Assembly (NCBI RefSeq): GCF_016904885.1
Contig: NZ_JADWYI010000001.1
Location: 124,001 to 188,000, forward strand
DNA from: Archangium primigenium
GTDB taxonomy: Bacteria > Myxococcota > Myxococcia > Myxococcales > Myxococcaceae
Length of the DNA stretch: 64,000 nt
Reading direction: 5' to 3'
The notes under the pieces are model-generated. The model did not search any database, was not told where the DNA came from, and saw only the letters and a program-made list of their open reading frames with translations. The translations under genes were made by a program, and so were the position numbers. Within the stretch, counting starts at the first letter, position 1, and each line of letters starts with the position of its first letter. Below are positions 56,501 through 62,232 of this stretch, piece by piece.

Positions 56501-57349
56501 GAGGGTGAAGTTATCGAGCACCACCGTGGAATCCAGGAGTCCGTCACCCGAGTCGCGGATATCGAAAACCAGCGTGACGACACCGGTGCTCTCGACCTTG
56601 AAGTTTGCCTTCTGCAAACCCGTCATCCCCGCGTCCGCGAAGATCTGGATTTGAGGTAGATAATTTGGAGGAAACGAGTCAAGACCTTGAGGATCATCAG
56701 CCATCAAGAACTCGAACCCGGTTCCCCCTGCTCTTGTCTCGGAAACATCATAGAAAAATGAACTGTCCACCGAGGCATACGCGACTTGCCTGCGCCCATT
56801 CGCATCCGTCAGATTCACACTGAACGCGTCATTATAGTCAGATCCGACGTATTCGGGAGATTCCGCGCTCAAGAAGTGGTAGTCGAAAGAAATGCGGTGA
56901 CTCCCCTTGGGCACATTGAGCTTGAGTTCGAGCGTCACGGCATCGCCATCGAACCCACTGGGCGCGAAGTCCGTTCCTGGTTCGGGTAGTGCTCCGTCAT
57001 TCATGACGAGGCCTGTACTCAGCACGGCCAATGACGTCCCCTTGCGCGGCTTGATGACACCGTAATTATCAGCAATGATTGTCGCTCGCGCGTCCGAGCT
57101 CACGAGCCGCGCACTGGCAATCAGTTCCTTCGGAATGTCCAAGGCCGCGGCCACGTTCAGAGCATCTACCGCCGTCCGCGAGGCACCGTCCGCCTCGACG
57201 ACCAGGTTGTTGCTTGCAAAAGCCCTCCGCTTGGAGACGGCAGCGGTATTGGATCCACTACGCGCTCCCGGCTCCGAACGGCCTGGGCTGTCACATGCGG
57301 CTACCGCGCACAACGCAATCCAGAAAACAGTCAGTCTTGTCGACTTCAT
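53573..57349 (-). CDS. large lipoprotein: choice-of-anchor L + inactive lipase-like + Big_2-like + choice-of-anchor A
   Basis: 1258 residues from ATG 57349 (GGAG upstream). Signal FWIALCAVAAC (Cys19). Residues about 45-285 match the choice-of-anchor L pattern (SNNLVVEADGASRTAVDALNV...SAESPEYVGSDYNDAFSV...VVLDNFTLS). About 435-740 is an alpha/beta-hydrolase fold (RPPVVIVPDVWAGCVSW, VDVIAHGAGGLLVRKF, RFISVNTPHLGM) where the nucleophile Ser of the usual HSxGG elbow is Gly515, so lipase activity is unlikely. About 960-1040 is Big_2-like (LRVLGVYADGVRRDIS...VVAVTGDGIVRG). The rest (about 1045-1250) is choice-of-anchor A (LGDYNLFVLKDFLQGHYVQGRVAAGGNI). Low GC here marks possible transfer. Probably exported and surface-attached. 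Confidence 0.85.
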   Translation of the reverse strand: MKSTRLTVFWIALCAVAACDSPGRSEPGARSGSNTAAVSKRRAFASNNLVVEADGASRTAVDALNVAAALDIPKELIASARLVSSDARATIIADNYGVIKPRKGTSLAVLSTGLVMNDGALPEPGTDFAPSGFDGDAVTLELKLNVPKGSHRISFDYHFLSAESPEYVGSDYNDAFSVNLTDANGRRQVAYASVDSSFFYDVSETRAGGTGFEFLMADDPQGLDSFPPNYLPQIQIFADAGMTGLQKANFKVESTGVVTLVFDIRDSGDGLLDSTVVLDNFTLSVIEAVNPNPELIDVTTGHTFSDVRRLVGKGKPVSEVAADGVSEILLRVEVPGPGLVEFSLPEIGGTQSGTLVDVGRTSPADTRVNVPATPVGAQYFAFAVYTSPEDFCNSPEGECAQKSRRDVNIVARYFDAEPPTVMAFEGVLALSVIRPPVVIVPDVWAGCVSWKNVFPLFVDEHNRFAVSCADYREDNSESLHSPLNQSVVRDAIRDALLDMRLAGAAVSQVDVIAHGAGGLLVRKFVDSEEYRARDNFKTGYVNRFISVNTPHLGMRLASAIVDMRNAVQDADRRGVEDLVDWEDIRDGLVISRIGIEEGSAVDDLALGSAYVRSIGQTSIPSHLMVSTKGKVGSLSFDNALQWGYVPDRLKPLYASMSVYHPYAKSELGVKDSDFVFGLKSKVFCDDDFDMFVSESEQKGGNTADKFSNFIETFNLATPRNSLTAHHLAPFERAHTSRFVELLNSQAGGNQFTPFLESPARVSVDYGCFKTKGAPVLSSANGSQRGGLPVLGHEGLRSSADVGSGISAFQSLLRRGLAISTPSVRAPVAPGERVTISVTPTGGFNPSLVYIVAAGQTLYLEQAPFVFEWVVPSSVVGAADLVAVGIGDGGELLRSERISLSVDLKTPLVAVEVLNKDVLLLPKAERRLRVLGVYADGVRRDISSPIHGTVYSSSNTEVVAVTGDGIVRGERPGVATIAIRNGAVFTSISVYVEAHDVPEGGGDGDGECIQIRLGDYNLFVLKDFLQGHYVQGRVAAGGNIVLDDFSVGRSLPDTDISNVLVGGGDISLSRGGVWGDVRYGGRFSANDSVNFLRGTVSSGRPVDFEARETLLKTLSSRLSALSVNGTVELSWGAILLKGTSSEVNVFNLEGTLLPGSTLIRIEAPAGSLAVINVRGTAVSFSNLGQDLVGGIDAKGVLFNFPEATSLTTSSYSFQGTVLAPTADVSFTDGVWEGGLYARSLTGDNASGHLNPLRERDICR

Positions 57350-57415
57350 CGTCTCGACTCCATGACAACCAAACACTCAGGACGGCTTGAGCGAAGAGCG
57401 TGAATAGAAATAAAA

Positions 57416-57449
57416 TTGGCCATCCGGCAGGACAGCACCGGATGGCCAA
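57416..57449 (-). terminator. intrinsic terminator after the Hint-domain gene
   Basis: Perfect 12-bp arms TTGGCCATCCGG and CCGGATGGCCAA (57416-57427 and 57438-57449), 10-base loop. On the minus strand the stem is followed by TTTTATTTCTATT, a proper T-tail. A second weaker hairpin (GGAGCGC/GCGCTCC, 57468-57474 and 57485-57491) lies just after the stop codon at 57499. Ends the transcript before the 53573 gene. Confidence 0.88.
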
Positions 57450-57498
57450 ACGGTTTTCTTGAGGACCGGAGCGCCCACGGATGAGCGCTCCCGGTGGC

Positions 57499-59367
57499 CT
57501 ACCGCTTCCCGACAGACAACAGGTAGTCCCGATGCCACTTCGCGGGCAGCAAGGCCAGCACGTCACCTTGCGTACGGGGCGATTGCGCCATGAACTCGTA
57601 CTTCGTCTGGATTTGACTATCGCCCACCAGGAAGCCATTGGCGTACATCACGGTCTGCTCGTCCGAGAGGGCCTTCTTCTCGTCGGCGGTCCCCAACCTG
57701 AGATTGAACACCTTGCCGGTGTACGCATGACGCTCCACAAGCACCAGCTTACTGGGCCCGGTCTTCGTCATGACAACGTCCCCCTTGCGCAGATCCTTGG
57801 CCTGAACCATTCCACGGGCCACGACCTGGATGGGATGCATCTCGGTCATCGAAAGGACGCGCGCAGCCTCGTCCTTGATACGAACCATAGGGGAGCGCTC
57901 TATACCGCTCGACTTGTCCATGACCGTCAGCGAGGACCGCGCCGAGTTGGAGATCAACGCGCCTGACTGCACAGACTCGATGGCCGCCGCCTCCCCTGAG
58001 GCCAGCTCAATCATCGTGCCTTCGGCGAGACAGCTGTTGAGGATGGCCATCTTCTTGAACGAATAATCCCGACGAATCAGGGCATCGTTGGACAAGGTAA
58101 TGGACGAACTGTACTCCGTGCTTGAGTTCGTCGCCCCGACGAATGGCAGTTTGATAATCGCCACCATCTTGATGTCTTCGCCCGTCAGGCGGCAGCCCTT
58201 GCCAAAATACACGGGATTGATGCCCGAAAGGTCCCACGAGAACCGACTTTGTCCCTCGTCCACACGAACACTATTCCAAAACTGCTTCATGCCCGCGTGC
58301 AGGGTATTGGGCTCGATGAATTCACACCCCCCCCCCGTCGGAGTGAAGATCAGCCGGATGGATCCTGCGTCATCCCGATGACGGTTCGCGTTCAGATCGT
58401 CTCGAATCGCCTGGATCTTCCGTACATCGAACAGGTGCTCCTTCTGCACCCGCACCGAGCCCTTGAAAGGCATCACCACCATGTGAGCCTCCGTAGGAGG
58501 CACACGGTAGTCGCAATCGTCCCCTCCCCGGTCCAGACACACAAAAATGGTGTTCTTGTTGTCGAGGTTCTTGAGATCGACGGGGTGATCGACGATCAGA
58601 TCATACCATTTCGGAGGACCAACGGAGGGGGCGGCGCTTCCAATCTCGGAGTAGACGAACGAGTCCGTGAAGCCAGTCACCGAGTCCTCCATCTTGTAGG
58701 ACGAAACTCGATACAGACGACCACGGGTCCGGTCCAAATAGCTAACGGCATTCGCCACAGTATTCTTGCCGTTGTTGAAATCCTCCGTCTGAGATAGGTC
58801 GCCCAGGGGAAAACCGCCAGCGTCGGTATAGCTCACGTCCACGTACGTGTAATATGCGCCGCGTGGGTAGGTGGAACTCGCGGAGCCCGCGCCCTCGTTC
58901 GGACGGCTCGGATCACTCCCCGCGCTTGCCGCCGAAATGAAGTGCATCTCTTGAAGATCCGATGCTTGGGAGAGCCCCTGGTCCTGCTGGGGCAGGAGGC
59001 CCGTCTTGTAACCTTTGGCCAAGTGGAGTTGGCGCCGCTCCTCCACGGACTGGAACAATTGTGGTGAGTTCTCTGGCGTCTTACCCGCGAGCTTGAGCCG
59101 AGCCATGGCGAACCGGTGCTGTTGGGGGTCCGCGAAGTTCAAACGAATACGCACGTCCGGCCGGGTCAGTGAATGCACGTAGCGCTGATCAGCCATGTAC
59201 AGCGAGTATTCCGACGGAGTCAGTCGGCCATAATCGCCGAGTGATTTCTCGCTGTAGCCCTGAGCCGCAGATTGCGCCGCCTCATCCGTATTTGCTCGAC
59301 AGGAAGCAAGCAGACTCAAACACGTGACACCTACCGCGCCCAACAGGTAGCTCCGATTTCGCATCAT
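57499..59367 (-). CDS. lipoprotein with C-terminal Hint (self-processing) domain
   Basis: 622 residues from ATG 59367 (AGAGG and AAGGGG upstream; ATG 59364 is adjacent). Signal MMRNRSYLLGAVGVTCLSLLASC (lipobox LASC, Cys23). Residues about 24-445 have no recognised family but include SDLQEMHFISAASAGSD and an Asp/Cys-rich middle (VCLDRGGDDCDYRVPPTEAHMVVM). About 446-585 is a Hint domain: nucleophile C446 in NSCLAEGTMIELASGE, TEMH (Thr508/His511), GMVQAKDLRKGDVV, and ANGFLVGD (576-583). No terminal His-Asn-(Ser/Cys) splice pair is seen. Lower GC than the genome. Activity is inferred from motifs. Confidence 0.85.
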   Translation of the reverse strand: MMRNRSYLLGAVGVTCLSLLASCRANTDEAAQSAAQGYSEKSLGDYGRLTPSEYSLYMADQRYVHSLTRPDVRIRLNFADPQQHRFAMARLKLAGKTPENSPQLFQSVEERRQLHLAKGYKTGLLPQQDQGLSQASDLQEMHFISAASAGSDPSRPNEGAGSASSTYPRGAYYTYVDVSYTDAGGFPLGDLSQTEDFNNGKNTVANAVSYLDRTRGRLYRVSSYKMEDSVTGFTDSFVYSEIGSAAPSVGPPKWYDLIVDHPVDLKNLDNKNTIFVCLDRGGDDCDYRVPPTEAHMVVMPFKGSVRVQKEHLFDVRKIQAIRDDLNANRHRDDAGSIRLIFTPTGGGCEFIEPNTLHAGMKQFWNSVRVDEGQSRFSWDLSGINPVYFGKGCRLTGEDIKMVAIIKLPFVGATNSSTEYSSSITLSNDALIRRDYSFKKMAILNSCLAEGTMIELASGEAAAIESVQSGALISNSARSSLTVMDKSSGIERSPMVRIKDEAARVLSMTEMHPIQVVARGMVQAKDLRKGDVVMTKTGPSKLVLVERHAYTGKVFNLRLGTADEKKALSDEQTVMYANGFLVGDSQIQTKYEFMAQSPRTQGDVLALLPAKWHRDYLLSVGKR

Positions 59368-59473
59368 CCCCTTGCCTCTCTTGATCAACAATCAGACGAC
59401 CGTGTTCTCACACCACAATCAACAGCGCGTCCTGATACGCACACAACAAAGCCGCCACATCCAGCACGTGATC

Positions 59474-60739
59474 TCACCAAGACCCAGGCATGCGCTTCTC
59501 CGTGAGTCCGCAGTAGTCATTGCCCTGGCTCAGGTCACTGAAGAGCAATACATTAGGAATTCCCTTGGGGTCACCCACACAGTAAAGGCTGGCAGAATCC
59601 TGGAGTCCGGACCTGACATGAGCAGGAGTCGCGTCCAGGTAGGCACTCAAGTACAGCGCCGAAGTTCCAGCGACGTGTGCGCTCGCCATGGACGTACCAC
59701 TCAGTGACCGAGTAGACGCGGAATCACCAATCCAGGCGCCAAGAATGTCTGTCCCTGGAGCAAAAATGTCTACACAGCTTCCCCAATTCGAGAAGCTGGC
59801 GCGCCTGTCCTCTTCGTCAATGGCGGCGACGGTGATAACGTTCGCCGCGCCCGCAGGCGAGTTCTCGCACGCATCACGGTCCTCGTTACCCGCAGCGGCC
59901 ACAAATGTAACGCCCCGCGTCACCGCATTTTCCAGGGACTGATTCAGTGCAACGCTCACCGCACCGGTCACGCTCATGTTTGCGACGCACAGTCTCTTAG
60001 CCAGACAATCACGATGAACGAAGTCCACTCCAGCAAGGACGCCAGACAAGGAGCCCCTCCCCTGACAGTCCAATACGCGCACTGGATGGACAAGCGTCTG
60101 ATTGGCCATGCCATAAGCCGTTCCCGCCGCGGAACTACTCACGTGCGTGCCATGGCCGTTGCAGTCTTCGACGCCCAGACCGTCGTTGATGGCTGTAAAT
60201 CCTCCATCAAGTCGGCCCGTGAACTCAGTGTGCTTCGTATTGATTCCAGTATCCAAGACATACAGGTGGACGCCAGCGCCAGTCCGGCCGTGATCGTTGT
60301 ACAGTCCATCCCGTCCGCTCCGCTGATCCACCCTGTCTACGCCCCACGCAGGGCTCTCCGACACGGCGGCCAGCTCGAAGAACTGACTTTCCTCGACATA
60401 GGCCACATATGGATTGCGGCGAATCCAATCCAGGGCCATGTCGTCCAGGTGCGTAGCGAAGCCAGACACAACCGCGTACTGGTACAGCAGTCGATTGGGT
60501 CCTCCAGCCTGCGACACCCAATCCGAGACCGACTCCGTGGCGGCCTCCGGCAATCCCGGAACAAAGACGACAATGTACTCGCCTGGAATACGAGTCTTCG
60601 GCGGTGCATTGTGGAGCGGAGCGAAGTAATCGTCCGGTACGGGAGGACGAGGCACCATGGGCGCCTGAATTTCATTACACCCTAGACTCCACCCAAGCGC
60701 CAACACCCCCCACCATGCAAGAGAGTCGTGGCGCCTCAA
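59474..60739 (-). CDS. subtilisin-like serine protease (S8, proteinase K type), exported
   Basis: About 421 residues if started at TTG 60739 ([21 protein letters not shown], a convincing export signal; the last Cys fits a non-standard lipobox). The frame is open upstream to ATG 60946, with ATG 60889 also possible, but that part shows no domain. Inhibitor I9-type propeptide ([27 protein letters not shown]...[25 protein letters not shown]) leads to the catalytic domain with VLDTGINT (Asp163), GHGTHVSS (His196), AAAGNED (oxyanion Asn285) and GTSMAS (Ser350), all intact. Active, extracytoplasmic protease. Confidence 0.85.
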   Translation of the reverse strand: MRRHDSLAWWGVLALGWSLGCNEIQAPMVPRPPVPDDYFAPLHNAPPKTRIPGEYIVVFVPGLPEAATESVSDWVSQAGGPNRLLYQYAVVSGFATHLDDMALDWIRRNPYVAYVEESQFFELAAVSESPAWGVDRVDQRSGRDGLYNDHGRTGAGVHLYVLDTGINTKHTEFTGRLDGGFTAINDGLGVEDCNGHGTHVSSSAAGTAYGMANQTLVHPVRVLDCQGRGSLSGVLAGVDFVHRDCLAKRLCVANMSVTGAVSVALNQSLENAVTRGVTFVAAAGNEDRDACENSPAGAANVITVAAIDEEDRRASFSNWGSCVDIFAPGTDILGAWIGDSASTRSLSGTSMASAHVAGTSALYLSAYLDATPAHVRSGLQDSASLYCVGDPKGIPNVLLFSDLSQGNDYCGLTEKRMPGSW

Positions 60740-61145
60740 TCCCCATGAACGCCATCCTATTGCCCTGATTGGTACGGTCTTGTCCGCTTGTACGTCGATG
60801 GGCCCACCGAAAACCACGGGCAGGAACAGACGGCTCGCCGCACGAACGGCACCCCCAGTCAAACCGCTCCACAACCAGTTCAAAGACATGGGCGCTGAGG
60901 AACCCCTGTCCGCGCAGCGGCTCCATCTTTTCAGTATCGAATTCATCGTTCGCTACTGAAGAGTCGTGCCGCAGGCCCTCTATGCAGTATTTCTCGTCTT
61001 CCAGGATTGCTTCAATTTTGCATTGAGGCGAGGCATCAGCGGAGCGTGCACCCTCGAGCGACAGCCCGGCTCACGCCGGACGCTGCACACCACGCGCAGG
61101 GTGATGTCATGGGCGAGAGCACACAACCCCACGCTAACGCCGAGA
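60740..61145. other. 406-base stretch upstream of the protease, no clear gene
   Basis: Between the chosen protease start and the IS630 transposase end there is no convincing coding sequence. The 60740-60946 part is in frame with the protease and could be an N-terminal extension, but has no recognisable domain. The remaining 200 bases up to the element (61135) have mixed composition and must hold the protease promoter. Confidence 0.45.
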
Positions 61146-61676
61146 TCAGTTGAGCTGAGGGAAGGAAAGGCAGTGGCGGAACCAGGCGGAGAGCTTCGCG
61201 AGGGAAGTTGAGGCGCGAAGCCGCCGCACGGTCTGGCGCAGGTCAGCCAAAGCGCGAGGCTCAAGGCGGCGCAGATGCCGCTTGAGGTCCGCCCACCACA
61301 GCTCGATGGGGTTGAAGTCAGGGCTGTAGGTGGGCAGGTACACCACGCAGGCGCCCACGGCCGCGATGGCCTGGCGTACGCCCCGCACCTTGTGGGCGCC
61401 CAGGTTGTCCATCAGCACGATGTCTCCGGGCCTGAGCCACGGGCAGAGCCGCTCACGCACGAAGCTCAGGAAGACAGCACCGTTGACGGCTCCGCGGTGC
61501 GTCATCAGCTTGGGGCGGCTGTCCAGGCGGATGGCACCTATCAGGGTCAGGCTCGTCCACCAGCCGCCCGGACGCAGACCCACGGCGCGCTCACCCACGG
61601 GGGCCCAGCCGTACTCGCGCGTCATGCAGGTGTTGCAGAAGGACTCGTCCAGGAAGACGAGTCGACGGGCATCCAC
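61146..61676 (-). CDS. IS630 transposase catalytic part (orfB), joined to orfA by frameshift
   Basis: 176 residues if read from GTG 61676; the translated fusion actually enters this frame at the A7 run at 61753-61759 and adds KSLVATERDAPPNLWRRR before LVDARRLVFLDESFC. DDE-type catalytic residues: VFLDESF (first Asp), VLMDNLGAHK (second Asp) and SPDFNPIELWWADLKR (Glu), all intact. Ends FRHCLSFPQLN at the left terminal repeat. Cleaves and joins DNA at TA sites. Not likely translated alone. Confidence 0.85.
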   Translation of the reverse strand: MDARRLVFLDESFCNTCMTREYGWAPVGERAVGLRPGGWWTSLTLIGAIRLDSRPKLMTHRGAVNGAVFLSFVRERLCPWLRPGDIVLMDNLGAHKVRGVRQAIAAVGACVVYLPTYSPDFNPIELWWADLKRHLRRLEPRALADLRQTVRRLRASTSLAKLSAWFRHCLSFPQLN

Positions 61677-62110
61677 GAGGCACAGCAGGGCGGCGATAAT
61701 CCTACGACGCCAGAGGTTGGGGGGCGCGTCACGCTCGGTGGCGACGAGGGACTTTTTTTGTGTGAGAAACCCAGCCGGTGCAGGGCGCGCTGAAGCGAGG
61801 GGCGGCTGGTGACGACGCCCGTGCGCGCCTTCAGCTCGCGGAGCAACTCCCGCACGGTGGCCCCCGGGCGCTCGCGCACCAAGCGCTTGAGTTGCTCGGC
61901 CACCGCCCCTCGCAGAGGCGAGAAATTGCCACCCCCTCGCGGCCGGGGCGTGACGTCGCCCGTCTCCCGATGCAGCCGAAGGACTCGGCTGACCGTGGCT
62001 TGCGCTACGCCCAGCAGGTGGGCGATGCGCGCGTAGCTCATGTCCTCCTCGTGGAAGGCCCGAACAATCGCCTGCCTCAGCTTCTCCGGGGTGGCCTGAC
62101 CGACGCTCAT
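61622..62110 (-). CDS. IS630 transposase DNA-binding part (orfA)
   Basis: 162 residues from ATG 62110 but only the first ~118 are family-like: helix-turn-helix regions AIVRAFHEEDMSYARIAHLLGVAQATVSRVLRLHRETG and GATVRELLRELKARTGVVTSRPSLQRALHRLGFSHKK. The homologous frame then breaks at AAAAAAAG (61753-61759, minus strand) and continues in the -1 frame as orfB; the remaining ~45 residues in this frame are out-of-frame sequence. A -1 slip at the run gives HKKKSLVATERD..., a full-length transposase of about 325 residues. Confidence 0.85.
   Translation of the reverse strand: MSVGQATPEKLRQAIVRAFHEEDMSYARIAHLLGVAQATVSRVLRLHRETGDVTPRPRGGGNFSPLRGAVAEQLKRLVRERPGATVRELLRELKARTGVVTSRPSLQRALHRLGFSHKKSPSSPPSVTRPPTSGVVGLSPPCCASWMPVDSSSWTSPSATPA
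61753..61759 (-). promoter_or_regulatory. A7 slippery site for -1 frameshift in the IS630 transposase
   Basis: On the minus strand CAC AAA AAA AGT: the tRNA on the second AAA can move back one base and still pair with AAA, after which AAG-TCC-CTC is read, joining orfA to orfB. Programmed frameshifting at such A-runs is well known in insertion sequences; transcriptional slippage or a plain inactivating mutation are the alternatives. Confidence 0.7.
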
Positions 62111-62167
62111 CCCCTCAGTTGGACATGACTTCTGAGGTCATGTCAATCGAGCCTTGGGTTAACGGCG

Positions 62168-62195
62168 GCCTCGACCCCGCTCACGCGGGGGAGGC
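62168..62195 (-). terminator. stem-loop downstream of the Kup gene
   Basis: GCCTC-GA-CCCCGC, loop TCAC, GCGGGG-GAGGC: 11 base pairs with a 2-base bulge, starting 38 bases past the kup stop on the minus strand. No T-run follows. It may end kup transcription ahead of the insertion sequence. Confidence 0.45.
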
Positions 62196-62232
62196 TAGGC
62201 GCCGGAGGACGGGGGTTACTCGAAACCGGAGG

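Larger units (their letters stand above)
61135..62161 (-). mobile_element. IS630-family insertion sequence (ends tentative)
   Basis: About 1.02 kb between TA dinucleotides at 61135-61136 and 62160-62161, the target this family duplicates. Inward from each TA the ends are imperfect inverted repeats (TAACGCCGAGATCAGTTGA and TAACCCAAGGCTCGATTGA, 12 of 19 identical). It contains one transposase spread over two frames, transcribed leftward. Sits at the right border of the lower-GC protein island. The ends are my alignment by eye and need confirmation against other copies. Confidence 0.6.

Noticed and set aside
60740-60946. N-terminal 69 residues of the longest protease frame as genuine coding sequence
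   Set aside because: No recognisable domain, no ribosome-binding site at 60946, and a textbook-like export signal begins at the in-frame TTG 60739. Kept as uncertain rather than annotated.
61081-61150. Extended inverted repeat beyond 19 bases at the IS630 ends
   Set aside because: Similarity stops after about TTGA; further matches are no better than chance.
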